Part shown: positions 50,187-58,888 of the stretch, in pieces | Layout of the letters: each line of letters starts with the position of its first letter | Position numbering within the stretch: position 1 is the stretch's first letter | Assembly: GCA_900544765.1 (NCBI GenBank) | Contig: UQWI01000008.1 | Coordinates: 75,804 to 139,803, forward strand | Length of the DNA: 64,000 nucleotides | Source of the DNA: an uncultured Eubacteriales bacterium | GTDB taxonomy: Bacteria > Bacillota > Clostridia > Oscillospirales > Oscillospiraceae | Direction of reading: 5' to 3' | The notes under the pieces: model-generated | Database searches by the model: none | Seen by the model: the letters and a program-made list of their open reading frames with translations, nothing else | Told to the model about the DNA's origin: nothing | Position numbers and translations under genes: made by a program

Positions 50187-50461
50187 AAATTGACCGCAAT
50201 GACGATTTTGGCGGCGCTGTGCTGAATTGTGCCGTCCGGTATGCGCTCGGACGGGCGAGCTATATGCCCAGCCTTGTAATGGATGAGATAAGGCCCATGC
50301 TACCAAACTGCCCTGATAAGACACTGTGGTGTTTTGATAGGGATATCAACGAGTGGTTGTCTGGCAGGAACGGTCAAACTGACGCATACGAAAAGGACTG
50401 GCTTGATTTTGTGACAGCCGTGCGGGTCGAGATGGATAAACGGAAGGAGGCCCAGCCATGA
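50183..50461 (+). CDS. Hypothetical phage protein
   Basis: A 92-residue acidic/aromatic protein (MKIDRNDDFGGAVLNCAVRY, DEIRPMLPNCPDKTLWCFDR) with AAGGAG upstream. Similar small proteins occur in early operons of Firmicute siphophages in my recollection; no function known. Confidence 0.62.
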   Translation: MKIDRNDDFGGAVLNCAVRYALGRASYMPSLVMDEIRPMLPNCPDKTLWCFDRDINEWLSGRNGQTDAYEKDWLDFVTAVRVEMDKRKEAQP

Positions 50462-50826
50462 TTACGCGGGAAGAAGCGATAAAAAGGATTGATGAACAGT
50501 ATAAAATTTGCGAAGAGTTTTATTATTTGAGCGCTAGCCCTGAAAAAGACTACCCCGGTGTAATGTCATACATGGAGGCGCTTGCTGTTGCTATCTCCGT
50601 CCTCCGCCCCGTCAGCCGGGAGCAGGTGGAGCGGATGTTTCTTGGGTGTGATTTCTGCAAGATAGAGCTGGATGATTTTCCATACATCGTAGCGCACAGC
50701 GACTATTCTTCGAGCGACACTTGCTATGAACCGAGCTTTTGCCCCATTTGCGGAAAACCACTTACGGACGAGGCCGTGCAGATGGTGATGGAGAGATTGG
50801 AGGCGCTACATGAGACTGTTGAGTGA
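50458..50826 (+). CDS. Phage zinc-ribbon protein
   Basis: A 122-residue protein with an N-terminal helical region (ITREEAIKRIDEQYKICEEF) and a zinc ribbon formed by CDFCKIELD and CPICGKPLTDE. The layout recurs in small phage proteins that show CxxC pairs with a MERLEAL-type C-terminus. GGAGG precedes the ATG, which overlaps the previous stop. Confidence 0.65.
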   Translation: MITREEAIKRIDEQYKICEEFYYLSASPEKDYPGVMSYMEALAVAISVLRPVSREQVERMFLGCDFCKIELDDFPYIVAHSDYSSSDTCYEPSFCPICGKPLTDEAVQMVMERLEALHETVE

Positions 50827-50944
50827 TATAGCGTGGATTATCCTTCTGGCCATCACGCCGTGGTGGCTGTTCGAGAGATTTTTCCTGCCCGACTGTGAGC
50901 GGGCTGTGTGCATGAAATTGGAGAATCAACATGAGACCATATAG
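50810..50944 (+). CDS. Small phage membrane protein
   Basis: A 44-residue protein with one transmembrane helix (IAWIILLAITPWWLFERFFL), GGAGG 8 bases before the ATG, and overlaps with both neighbours. Function unknown. Confidence 0.62.
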   Translation: MRLLSDIAWIILLAITPWWLFERFFLPDCERAVCMKLENQHETI

Positions 50945-51149
50945 ATGCCCTATTTGCAATGGCACCGGAATTGTGCCGGGCGGGTTCTATCTCTCGGTTA
51001 ACGGGTATTCCACAAGCACCAACACAACCGAAATGTGTCACCAATGCCAGGGAAGCGGCCTTATATGGGGTATCAACGACAGATACGAGCCAAGTTTTGC
51101 GAGCAATAATATTTTTGGGGAGGCGCTGAAAGCTGGCAAGGGCGATTGA
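50931..51149 (+). CDS. Small DnaJ-type zinc-finger phage protein
   Basis: A 72-residue protein with two CxxCxGxG motifs (CPICNGTG and CHQCQGSG), the spacing of DnaJ central repeats that form one zinc site. Such stand-alone units occur in phages. It overlaps the previous gene by 14 bases. Confidence 0.7.
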   Translation: MRPYRCPICNGTGIVPGGFYLSVNGYSTSTNTTEMCHQCQGSGLIWGINDRYEPSFASNNIFGEALKAGKGD

Positions 51150-51171
51150 TAAGGACAAGCTCATAACCTCA

Positions 51172-51474
51172 ATGGCATGGCATGACCAACAGGGCATGAT
51201 TTCAAGCATCGACGATGTTCTGGATATAATTGAGGCGTTTCCCACCCTCACCCCGCCGAACGAGTGGATAAGCGTGGAGGAGAGGCTGCCGGAGAAGAAT
51301 GCACAAGTGCTTATGTGGAGCGCAAAGTGGAATATTGCAGAAGCGGGGAGTTATTACAATGGGCGGTTTTGGGTGTATAGCGAAATCGGGGATGCATACA
51401 TAGCTGACGATATAACCCACTGGATGCCCCTTCCCGCACCGCCTGACCGCCGCCCGCCGGAGGGAGAGACATGA
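51172..51474 (+). CDS. DUF551-domain phage protein
   Basis: A 100-residue protein whose second half is a DUF551 domain (NEWISVEERLPEKNAQVLMW and ITHWMPLPAPP). The frame is open upstream to a CTG at 51133 placed 10 bases after GGGGAGG, giving MARAIDKDKLITS-like 13 extra residues that look natural, so the true start may be that CTG. DUF551 proteins are common phage accessory genes without known role. Confidence 0.75.
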   Translation: MAWHDQQGMISSIDDVLDIIEAFPTLTPPNEWISVEERLPEKNAQVLMWSAKWNIAEAGSYYNGRFWVYSEIGDAYIADDITHWMPLPAPPDRRPPEGET

Positions 51475-51680
51475 AAATCGCTGTAACTGTCACTGGATAT
51501 ATCGACGTCCCGGACGATTGGGACGACGGGCAGTATTCCGCGCTTGACGTAGCGGAGTACCGCTATAATGAGCAGCTAACCGTGGACGACGCGCTGAACG
51601 AGCTCGCCCGAAAGATGGCGGCATACCCAGACGATATAGAGGTGAGCGCAAATTGGCCGGAGGGAGAGGAGGACGCATGA
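51471..51680 (+). CDS. Hypothetical phage protein
   Basis: A 69-residue acidic protein (MKIAVTVTGYIDVPDDWDDG) overlapping DUF551 by 4 bases with GGAGGGAGAG upstream. No family recognised. Confidence 0.62.
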   Translation: MKIAVTVTGYIDVPDDWDDGQYSALDVAEYRYNEQLTVDDALNELARKMAAYPDDIEVSANWPEGEEDA

Positions 51681-51964
51681 TAACACACATTACAGTTGAG
51701 GACGCTGCTAAGCTGATTTCGCGGCTGACGAACGCGAATGAGATGCAAGCTCTAACGTATATCAGGGAGGCGGCTGACCGCGGAGAAATTCAAGCCGCCG
51801 ACGCCCTCGAAGAGCTGCGGGCCGAGCTTAACGCCGCTAAATCTCCGGAAGTGCTCGAAGCCGTTGATGAACTGATAGAGTTTGCGCGTACACGAATGGG
51901 TATAGCGGAGTGGCTCTATTACGTTGATGTGCTTGGCGAGTGGCGTGGTCAGAAGGAGGACTGA
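51677..51964 (+). CDS. Hypothetical phage protein
   Basis: A 95-residue helical protein (MITHITVEDAAKLISRLTNA) with GAGGAGG 4-5 bases before ATG 51677 and an ATGA overlap. No family recognised. Confidence 0.6.
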   Translation: MITHITVEDAAKLISRLTNANEMQALTYIREAADRGEIQAADALEELRAELNAAKSPEVLEAVDELIEFARTRMGIAEWLYYVDVLGEWRGQKED

Positions 51965-52006
51965 CATGGGACGACTGGGAGCAGCGAGACAGGAAGGAGT
52001 AAGTTT

Positions 52007-52192
52007 ATGCTTGAAATAATCGTTGTTGTCTTGATATACCTGGTACTCTGCGCTGCGAGCTGGGCAATTGTAGTCGGGCTTTTGAAGCTCATAGGGCTGT
52101 GCTTCGGCTTTTCCGTCTCGCTGGCAGTGGCGACCGGCATATGGCTGGTGCTTTTCTTGATTAAGTTGGTCTTTGGCAAGGTTAGGAAGTGA
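52007..52192 (+). CDS. Small phage membrane protein
   Basis: A 61-residue protein that is almost entirely two transmembrane helices (EIIVVVLIYLVLCAASWAIV and LAVATGIWLVLFLIKLVF) with a basic end GKVRK. AAGGAG lies about 10 bases upstream. Function unknown. Confidence 0.65.
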   Translation: MLEIIVVVLIYLVLCAASWAIVVGLLKLIGLCFGFSVSLAVATGIWLVLFLIKLVFGKVRK

Positions 52193-52197
52193 TACAC

Positions 52198-52641
52198 ATG
52201 GATGAAATCTATATTAAACAGTTCTTAAGTATGGACAAGGAGGCTGAGCAGCGCCTGAATGACGAAGAGAACAAAGCACTCCTTGCGGGTGCATATGCGC
52301 TGGGCAGCTATGGGCGGCCGTCAGTGCGCGCAGTCCAGAAAAAAGCGGCGAGCTTTGTGCGTGACAGACTGGAACTGGACGAAATCTATGCTCAGCTCGC
52401 CGAGGAGGCTGCCGAGCTGGCACATGCAGCGCTCAAGATGCGGCGGGTTATCAACAGGAAGAACCCGACGCCGGTTGACGCCGACGACGCTTTCGAGTCT
52501 GTGGTGGAGGAAGCAAGCGACGTAATTGCCGTGCTTGATACGCTTCATATCGCCCGGGACGAGTGCCGGATAGCGCAAAAGCTCACACGGTGGGAGGAGC
52601 GGATAAAAGATGGCGATAAAGAACTACACGACGGAGATTGA
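52198..52641 (+). CDS. MazG-like all-alpha NTP pyrophosphohydrolase
   Basis: A 147-residue protein. After about 60 residues comes the MazG-type metal motif: EIYAQLAEEAAELAHAALKM supplies ExxE and a second acidic pair follows in VVEEASDVIAVLDTL (ExxD). Phage MazG-like enzymes hydrolyse dNTPs or alarmones and modulate host stress state. ATG 52198 or the in-frame GTG at 52189 could be the start. It overlaps the next gene by 32 bases. Confidence 0.72.
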   Translation: MDEIYIKQFLSMDKEAEQRLNDEENKALLAGAYALGSYGRPSVRAVQKKAASFVRDRLELDEIYAQLAEEAAELAHAALKMRRVINRKNPTPVDADDAFESVVEEASDVIAVLDTLHIARDECRIAQKLTRWEERIKDGDKELHDGD

Positions 52642-53032
52642 CGTGTACCGCAGCGTCGGGGAGATTCAGGGAGCGCTGGCCGCCCACGGCGTCAGCAAGA
52701 TCATGGTCGACTACGAAGAAGGCACGCCGAGCGGGATAACATTTGCGATACCAACGCCGCGTGGGATGCTCGGCTTTAAGCTACCGGCGAACGTGGACGG
52801 GGTGCGGGCGGTGTTCGCCCGGCAGAAGGTCAGAGCCGCCGACGGTCAGGCGGAGCGGACGGCCTGGCGAAACGTCCGCGACTGGGTGATGGCGCAGATG
52901 GCGCTGATCGAGGCCGGAATGGTGCAGCTCGACGAGGTGTTCTTGCCCTACCTGGTGGACAACAGCGGCACTACACTGTTCGAGGCGTACCAGAGCGGAC
53001 GCCTGACACTGGGAAACGGGGAGAAAGCATGA
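52610..53032 (+). CDS. Hypothetical phage protein (replication region)
   Basis: A 140-residue protein starting MAIKNYTTEIDVYRSVGEIQ. It contains VDYEEGTPSGITFAIPTPRG and a helical RNVRDWVMAQMALIEAGMVQ block. Homologues with this pattern are frequent next to phage replication genes, sometimes suggested to bind DNA; unproven. Overlaps both neighbours. Confidence 0.62.
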   Translation: MAIKNYTTEIDVYRSVGEIQGALAAHGVSKIMVDYEEGTPSGITFAIPTPRGMLGFKLPANVDGVRAVFARQKVRAADGQAERTAWRNVRDWVMAQMALIEAGMVQLDEVFLPYLVDNSGTTLFEAYQSGRLTLGNGEKA

Positions 53033-53229
53033 CATTGCTAGAGCTCATACAAACGATGAACGCATACGAACTGGCTGAATTTATGTGGACGCTTGCTGAG
53101 TGCGAGCGGCAAAAAATGCTGGGTGTTCTCAAACGAGCCGGGGTTGAAGCAGAAATTGTTAGCCTCCCGGCGATAGATATAGCGAACATAGCTAAGCAAC
53201 TACTTAGCGAAATCGGCGATGTGTTTTGA
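53029..53229 (+). CDS. Hypothetical phage protein
   Basis: A 66-residue helical protein (MTLLELIQTMNAYELAEFMW), starting within the previous stop (ATGA). No family recognised. Confidence 0.6.
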   Translation: MTLLELIQTMNAYELAEFMWTLAECERQKMLGVLKRAGVEAEIVSLPAIDIANIAKQLLSEIGDVF

Positions 53230-53235
53230 CCACGG

Positions 53236-53306
53236 GGCCCGCTGGTGCGGGCCTCATTGTGAGGACACATACTACATTTAATACTACGCGCGCGTGCGCG
53301 CGTAGT
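53236..53306. other. Two palindromes upstream of the replication initiator
   Basis: Hairpin 1 has 7-bp arms 53236-53242 and 53247-53253. Hairpin 2 has 11-bp arms 53283-53293 and 53296-53306 made of alternating C and G. Neither is followed by a clear U-tract. Placed in the 128-base gap directly before an HUH-type initiator gene they are a candidate nicking origin, or alternatively a processing site. Confidence 0.5.
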
Positions 53307-53357
53307 TTCGAGCTTGTAACGTATCTTAACTCAGCGACCAGTGAGGAGGCAGCAGGC

Positions 53358-54152
53358 GTGAGCAGATATAAGGGGAGGACCTTCGTTCGGGAACAGAGCT
53401 ATGTCTGCGGCAATTACATGGACGCGGACATATATCCAGTATTTCAGAAGCCGGGAATAAGGCGCAAGAAGTCTAAGCCGACATCAGAAATGCAGGAAAA
53501 GCTCAATCAACGCAATGCCGAAAAGAAATTCGCTCGCCTTGCCAATCTCAATTTCGGACCGGAGGATTACGCGCTGCATCTTACATACGCAAGGCAGCCG
53601 GAAAGCGCAGACGATGCGTCCCGCCTGGCCCGCAATTACATACGCCGAGTCAACAGGCGCAGAAAAAAAGCCGGGCTTGAGCCGGCAAAGTATCTGCTTA
53701 CGACGGAGTACGGAAAGAAATCCGGCCGAGTCCATCATCACCTGATTATCTCCGGAGGACTGAGCCGCGACGAGATGGAGGATATATGGAAGCTCGGCAC
53801 GGCCAACTGCCTGCGTCTGCAATTTGACGAAGAGAGCGGCATCGTTGGCCTCGCCAGTTATATCACCAAGGAGCGGAGCATGTATAAGCGCTGGAGCGGC
53901 TCCCGAAACCTTGTTCAGCCGGAGCCGGTGCAGCGTGATGGAGCTATGAGCCTGGAGGATTTGGACGACTTGGGCGAGGCTGCGGAAGCGGGCCTCGGAT
54001 ACAACGAGCTGGAGCGGCTGTATCCGGGCTGGCGCTGCGTGGAGTGCTCCAGCGAGCACAACGACGTCAACCACGCCTGGTATGTCCGGGCGCGGTTTGT
54101 CCGCATTGTTCCGGATGCGGAGAGGGGGCGACGGCGTGGCGACAAGGTTTAA
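53358..54152 (+). CDS. HUH-type replication initiator (REP ORF2/G2P-like)
   Basis: A 264-residue protein with features of rolling-circle initiator endonucleases. The HUH motif is seen as SGRVHHHLIISGGLSRDE near residue 130-147, with an upstream YALHLTYARQ strand and a downstream helix containing candidate tyrosines (LASYITKERSMYKRWSG). Family members nick one strand and attach to the 5' end. GTG 53358, 9 bases after GAGGAGG, is chosen; the open frame upstream runs through the palindromes. It overlaps the next gene by 17 bases and is the only replication protein visible in this phage. Confidence 0.8.
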   Translation: MSRYKGRTFVREQSYVCGNYMDADIYPVFQKPGIRRKKSKPTSEMQEKLNQRNAEKKFARLANLNFGPEDYALHLTYARQPESADDASRLARNYIRRVNRRRKKAGLEPAKYLLTTEYGKKSGRVHHHLIISGGLSRDEMEDIWKLGTANCLRLQFDEESGIVGLASYITKERSMYKRWSGSRNLVQPEPVQRDGAMSLEDLDDLGEAAEAGLGYNELERLYPGWRCVECSSEHNDVNHAWYVRARFVRIVPDAERGRRRGDKV

Positions 54153-54405
54153 GTACCTACCTTCGGTGCACAAGAGCTACGCCGAGCAGGGGAAAATCTT
54201 TTTCGACTGCCAGAACTATGCGGGGCAGCCGGCGGAGCTGCGCGAGAAAATCGACAGGCTGATACTCGAAGCCGGGGGCGAACATGCGGGGGCGCTCCGG
54301 GCTTATCTCTGCACGCGCGCGAGCTGGGAGCGGGTGACGATGGAGCACTTTGTTTCCGGGGCTACGTTAGACAGAATTAGACGAAGATTCTTTGAACTAT
54401 GGTAG
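54136..54405 (+). CDS. Hypothetical phage protein
   Basis: An 89-residue basic protein starting at GTG 54136 (VATRFKYLPSVHKSYAEQGK) with GAGGGGG upstream. It resembles a family of late-early genes near terminase modules, with a helical C-terminus (TLDRIRRRFFELW). No function known. Last gene of the early operon. Confidence 0.62.
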   Translation: MATRFKYLPSVHKSYAEQGKIFFDCQNYAGQPAELREKIDRLILEAGGEHAGALRAYLCTRASWERVTMEHFVSGATLDRIRRRFFELW

Positions 54406-54436
54406 GCGCGCGGCGGCGTGCCTTGAGGCGTTTGAG

Positions 54437-54470
54437 GCCGTTCCCCATACGGGGAGCGGCTCTTTTTTAT
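54437..54470 (+). terminator. Terminator of the early operon
   Basis: A 10-bp stem (54437-54446 with 54451-54460, loop ATAC) followed by TCTTTTTTATTAT. It separates the early genes from the head module. Confidence 0.9.
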
Positions 54471-54553
54471 TATCGACTGGAAAATAATGTTGACGGTAAG
54501 AAGGGGGCACTTAGCCTCACAATGGCAGTATGGACGACCGGCGAGAGGAGGCT

Positions 54554-54667
54554 GTGTCTGGAAACCCACGCGAAGCCCAGCGAAGCGGGTTCGCGCGGGA
54601 GAGGACGAGCAACGAACTGAAGCGCATGCTCGCCGCCCCGGCGGGCGTAGCGGAAGGGAGTTTGTGA
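54554..54667 (+). CDS. Possible small phage protein
   Basis: A 37-residue frame (GTG 54554, preceded by GAGGAGG) ending in TGA at 54665-54667. It is polar and basic with no recognised family. Support is only the ribosome-binding site and the gap it fills between the terminator and the terminase gene, so it remains uncertain. Confidence 0.35.
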   Translation: MSGNPREAQRSGFARERTSNELKRMLAAPAGVAEGSL

Positions 54668-54672
54668 GGACG

Positions 54673-55179
54673 ATGGCGAAGGGCAAATACAAGGCCTGGC
54701 TCACGGAGGACGGGCTGAAAAAGCTCGCGGAAATGGCGCCGCGGCTGACCGATGCGGAGATGGCACGCGAGATGGGCGTGTCCAGCTCTACATACTACGA
54801 CTGGCTCAAGAGATACCCGGAGATGTCGGAGGCGGTGACACGCGCACGCGCGGGCGCGGACGCGCGCGCGATCAATGAGAGCGTCGAGGAGTCTTTGCTC
54901 GACGCGGCGCGCGGCGGTGTCCGGACACTCAAGAAGCCGATGAAGGTACGGCGGATTTCGTTTGACGAGCGCGGCCGGCGTGTGGAGAGCGAGGAAATAG
55001 TCTACGCCGACGAGCAGGTCTACATACAGCCCAACGTCAAGGCGCAAATATTCTGGCTGACGAACCGCGCGCCGGAGCGGTGGCGCAACAAGATCGAAGC
55101 AATGGTAAACGACGACAGCGGATTCAGTTTCGCCTTCCGGGAGGCAACGAGAGAGGAGGCGGCGGAGTATGCCGACTAA
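54673..55179 (+). CDS. Phage terminase small subunit
   Basis: DNA-recognition subunit of the packaging motor, 168 residues. It starts MAKGKYKAWLTEDGLKKLAE and has an HTH (RLTDAEMAREMGVSSSTYYD, WLKRYPEMSEAV), as in phBC6A51-type small terminases, then a helical oligomerisation region. GTGAGG lies just before ATG 54673; an in-frame GTG at 54664 is an alternative start. Its end overlaps the large subunit by 11 bases. Confidence 0.88.
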   Translation: MAKGKYKAWLTEDGLKKLAEMAPRLTDAEMAREMGVSSSTYYDWLKRYPEMSEAVTRARAGADARAINESVEESLLDAARGGVRTLKKPMKVRRISFDERGRRVESEEIVYADEQVYIQPNVKAQIFWLTNRAPERWRNKIEAMVNDDSGFSFAFREATREEAAEYAD

Positions 55180-56557
55180 GGTGCTGAACCTGAACGAGCG
55201 GCAGAAGCTCTTTTTCAAAGCCAGACGTCGCTTCATCGCCTACGGTGGGGCGCGCGGCGGCGGGAAAACGTGGGCGGTACGCACAAAGGCGATGCTGCTG
55301 TCGTGCCGGTACGACGGCATCAAGATACTCATAGTGCGTCGGAGCTTCCAGGAACTGCGCGACAACCACATCCTCCCTCTGCAAATGGAGCTGCGGGATT
55401 TGGCGCGGTGGAAGGAGCAGGAGAAGCGATTCATCTTCCCAAACGGCTCGTACATCCGGTTCGGCTACTGCTCCGCGGAGCGGGACGTGCTGCAATACCA
55501 GGGGCAGGAGTACGACATCATCTTCATCGACGAGGCCACGCAACTGACGGAGTTTCAATTCCAGACCTTCAAGGGCTGTTTGCGCGGCGCGAACGACTTT
55601 CCGAAGCGGATGTACCTCACCTGCAACCCCGGCGGCGTAGGCCACGCGTGGGTGAAGCGGCTGTTTATCGACCGGCAGTACGTCGAGGGCGAGCGGCCGG
55701 AGGACTACGAGTTCATTCAGGCCAAGGTCACGGACAACCCCGTGCTGATGAAAAAAGACCCGGAGTACATCAACATGCTGCGCTCCCTGCCGTACGAGCT
55801 GCGCGAAGCGTGGCTGAACGGCTCCTGGGATATATTCGCCGGGCAGTATTTCAGCGAGTGGAACCGAGACGTGCACGTGGTGGAGCCGTTTGCAATCCCG
55901 GCGTGGTGGCGGCGGTACATCACCCTCGACTACGGTCTGGACATGCTGGCGGCCTATCTCATCGTCGTGGACGACCACGACATGGCATACGTGGTGCAGG
56001 AGGTGTACAAGGGGCGCGACCTCGGCGAGGGCGCGAAGGGGCTGATAGTCAGCGAGGCCGCGGCGGAGGTCAAGGCGCTCGCCGGCAACGGCGACATTGC
56101 CGCCTATCTGGCGCCGCCTGACCTGTGGAACGCACGGCAGGAGACAGGCAAGAGCGTGGCGGACATCTTTGCCGAGAGCGGAATCTACCTCACGCAGACC
56201 AGCAACGACAGAATTGACGGCTGGATGGCCATGCACGAGCGGCTGCACGTGTTTGAGGACGAGCAGGGTGTGCAGGTTGCCAAGCTGAGGATATTCCCGC
56301 AGTGCGTCAACCTCATCCGCACGCTGCCTCAGCTCCGCTACGACGACAAGCGCATCAACGACGTGGCAACCGAGCCGCACGAGCTGACGCACGGACCGGA
56401 CGCCCTCCGCGGCTGGTGCGTGTACTGGACGCGCCGGGCATCCGTTCCGGCGGCGCCGCTGCGAAGCAACTGGACGAAGGACATGCTGGAAGATTACTCA
56501 CGGGCCACCGAGAGCGAGCGGCGACTGCTGCTCGAGATGTGGGGGCCACATCCGTAA
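55169..56557 (+). CDS. Phage terminase large subunit
   Basis: ATPase-nuclease that packages DNA into the prohead. The 462-residue protein has Walker A GGARGGGKTWAV (residues about 26-37), Walker B DIIFIDEATQL, coupling motif TCNPGG, and a nuclease domain starting ITLDYGLDMLAAYLI with the catalytic Asp. The adenine-binding region RQKLFF is at the start. Length is typical. The next gene, portal, follows 9 bases later with AAGGAGG. Confidence 0.96.
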   Translation: MPTKVLNLNERQKLFFKARRRFIAYGGARGGGKTWAVRTKAMLLSCRYDGIKILIVRRSFQELRDNHILPLQMELRDLARWKEQEKRFIFPNGSYIRFGYCSAERDVLQYQGQEYDIIFIDEATQLTEFQFQTFKGCLRGANDFPKRMYLTCNPGGVGHAWVKRLFIDRQYVEGERPEDYEFIQAKVTDNPVLMKKDPEYINMLRSLPYELREAWLNGSWDIFAGQYFSEWNRDVHVVEPFAIPAWWRRYITLDYGLDMLAAYLIVVDDHDMAYVVQEVYKGRDLGEGAKGLIVSEAAAEVKALAGNGDIAAYLAPPDLWNARQETGKSVADIFAESGIYLTQTSNDRIDGWMAMHERLHVFEDEQGVQVAKLRIFPQCVNLIRTLPQLRYDDKRINDVATEPHELTHGPDALRGWCVYWTRRASVPAAPLRSNWTKDMLEDYSRATESERRLLLEMWGPHP

Positions 56558-56566
56558 GGAGGCAAT

Positions 56567-58672
56567 ATGGCTAACGACAAGCTTGCGCTCTGGCAGGAGC
56601 GCCTCGGCAGAAACGACAGCCAGTACGAGGCTGAGCGGGCGCAGATGGACACCCGCCAGGACCTATACCAGGGCAGCCGGCGCATAACGCCGCTGGTCGG
56701 CACGGCGAGGATTGAGAACAGCAACACCCCGCACGTCCGCAACATCTGCGCCGAGATGATAGAGAGCCAGGTCAACAGCTCGCTGCCCGCGCCGAAGGTC
56801 ACGGCCGTGCGGCCGGAGGACGAGCGGCTGGCGAAGATAATCGAGGACATGCTGCGCAACGAGATGGACAGGCTGCCTTTCGAGCAGCTCAACGACATGA
56901 TGGAGCGGACGGTGCCTATCCAGGGCGGGGCGGCGTACCTCGTCGAGTGGGACAACACGGAGCGGACGCACAACACCGTCGGCGAGCTGACCGTCTCGCC
57001 CATCCATCCCAAGCAGATAGTGCCGCAGGCGGGCGTGTACACCGGCATCGAGGATATGGACTACATCATCCTCAAAATGCCGCAGACGCGCGAGTACATC
57101 CGCCGGCGCTACGGCGTGGACGTGAGCGCCGAGGGCGAGACCGAGCCGGACATCAAGAGCACATCGGAGGCCGACACGGCCGAGGACATGGTAACGCAGT
57201 ACATAGCATACTACCGCAACGACTCCGGGGGCATCGGCCTCTACTCGTGGGTAGGCAACACGGAGCTCGAGGACTTGGAGGATTACCAGGCGCGAAGGTT
57301 GCGCCGCTGCGCCGTATGCGGGGCGCTGGAGCCGATGGAGGACGCCCAGGACGTTGCCGAGGAGGTGCTTGACGAGGCCGCAGCCGCCGTCGGCGCGGAG
57401 GGCGAGGACTTGATGCTCGGAGCGGGACTTCCGCCGGACGGCGAAGAGTGGCGCGGCGCGAGCATGAACTGGCTTGACGGCGAGCTGTACGCCGCGCCGC
57501 CGGACGGCGAGGACAGGAGCACGGCCAAGATATGCCCTTACTGCGGCTCCGCCGAGTGGGTGGAGAGCACCGAGGACTACGAGGAGGTCTACTCCCCCAT
57601 CAGGCGCAGCGACGGCAGCGTCATCCGCGGGGCGCAGCCGGTGACAGTTCCGACCGGCGAGTTTGACGAGTTCGGCAACCCGGTCATAGCGGTGACGCTC
57701 GAGCCGACGCGGATACCGTACTACAAGCCCAACATCTACCCGGTGATATTGCAGAAAAACGTGAGCGTCTACGGGCAGTTCCTCGGCGACAGCGATATCG
57801 ACAAGATAGCCGACCAGCAGAACACCACAAACCGGCTGGAGAAGAAGATTATCGACAAGCTGATTTCCCTCGGCAGCTTCGTGACCTTCCCGCCTGACGC
57901 CCGCATACAGCGGGACGAAAACGACATGAAGGTCATCTACCCCAGGACCCCGGCGGAGATGGCCATGATAGGCGCTTTCAACATCCAGGGCGACATCGCG
58001 CAGGACTTGGAGTACCTCGAGCATGTGTACGAGGAGGCCAGGCAGATCATCGGCATCACGGATTCGTTCCAGGGGCGCAAGGACAGCACGGCCACGAGCG
58101 GCACGGCGAAGGAGTTCGCCGCCGCCCAGAGCGCCGGCAGGCTGGAGAGCAAGCGCGTGATGCGCAACGCCGCCTACGCCGCCCTGTTCGAGGCGATGTT
58201 CAAGTTCAAGCTGGCCTACGCGGACGAGCCGCGCCCGGTTATCTCCACCGACGTGCAGGGCGAGACGGTGTATGGCACGTTTAACCGCTACGACTTCCTG
58301 CGCCAGGACGCGGCCGGGGAATGGTACTGGAACGATCAGTTCCTGTTTTCCTGCGACACGTCGGCGCCGCTGGCGAACAACCGCGAGGCAATGTGGCAGG
58401 AGGCTCGGATGAACCTGCAGACCGGCGCTTTCGGAGACCCGGCGAGCTTGGAGACGCTGATACTCTTTTGGACGCGCATGGAGCAGCTGCACTATCCGGG
58501 CGCTGCCGACACGCGGACATACCTGGAAAACCAGCTCCAGCGGCAGCAGCAAATGCAGCAAGTGCAGATGCAGATGGCCGTCCAACAGGCCGCGTCCCAG
58601 CAGGCTTCCGCTGCGGTGCAGCAGGCCATGCAGGGCGCGAGCGGCGGGCAGATGGGTGGTGGCGTTATGTGA
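56567..58672 (+). CDS. Phage portal protein with internal zinc ribbon
   Basis: Dodecameric channel through which DNA enters and leaves the head. At 701 residues it resembles the large portals of P22-like or related podoviruses rather than the 400-500 residue siphophage type. The conserved clip/stem region is about residues 390-560 (VSVYGQFLGDSDIDKIADQQ, then NTTNRLEKKIIDKL). Around residues 246-330 there is an insert with RRCAVCGALEP and ICPYCGSAEW, a four-cysteine zinc site. The C-terminus is Gln/Met-rich (RQQQMQQVQMQMA). It follows the large terminase and precedes scaffold and capsid, the standard order. Confidence 0.92.
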   Translation: MANDKLALWQERLGRNDSQYEAERAQMDTRQDLYQGSRRITPLVGTARIENSNTPHVRNICAEMIESQVNSSLPAPKVTAVRPEDERLAKIIEDMLRNEMDRLPFEQLNDMMERTVPIQGGAAYLVEWDNTERTHNTVGELTVSPIHPKQIVPQAGVYTGIEDMDYIILKMPQTREYIRRRYGVDVSAEGETEPDIKSTSEADTAEDMVTQYIAYYRNDSGGIGLYSWVGNTELEDLEDYQARRLRRCAVCGALEPMEDAQDVAEEVLDEAAAAVGAEGEDLMLGAGLPPDGEEWRGASMNWLDGELYAAPPDGEDRSTAKICPYCGSAEWVESTEDYEEVYSPIRRSDGSVIRGAQPVTVPTGEFDEFGNPVIAVTLEPTRIPYYKPNIYPVILQKNVSVYGQFLGDSDIDKIADQQNTTNRLEKKIIDKLISLGSFVTFPPDARIQRDENDMKVIYPRTPAEMAMIGAFNIQGDIAQDLEYLEHVYEEARQIIGITDSFQGRKDSTATSGTAKEFAAAQSAGRLESKRVMRNAAYAALFEAMFKFKLAYADEPRPVISTDVQGETVYGTFNRYDFLRQDAAGEWYWNDQFLFSCDTSAPLANNREAMWQEARMNLQTGAFGDPASLETLILFWTRMEQLHYPGAADTRTYLENQLQRQQQMQQVQMQMAVQQAASQQASAAVQQAMQGASGGQMGGGVM

Positions 58673-58720
58673 TATCTGACCGGCACCACCTGACATCACG
58701 AAAGAAAGGAGGACGGGAGC

Positions 58721-58879
58721 ATGGCTAACAAGGACAGCAAGCGCGGCGGATACGGCTACACCGGCCGCATCTCCAACAGCGGCGCGCAGCGCGTCGAGGC
58801 GCCCATCACCCCGAACGGCAAGAAGGGCACCGCGCAGATCAAGACCGGTAACGACCTGAGAACCGGTAACGGCAGGTAA
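58721..58879 (+). CDS. Small basic phage protein between portal and scaffold
   Basis: A 52-residue Gly/Lys-rich protein (MANKDSKRGGYGYTGRISNS at its start) with AAAGGAGG about 10 bases before the ATG and a following gene 9 bases downstream. Its basic, low-complexity nature and its position in the head module suggest a virion component. No family recognised. Confidence 0.65.
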   Translation: MANKDSKRGGYGYTGRISNSGAQRVEAPITPNGKKGTAQIKTGNDLRTGNGR

Positions 58880-58888
58880 GGAGGACAC

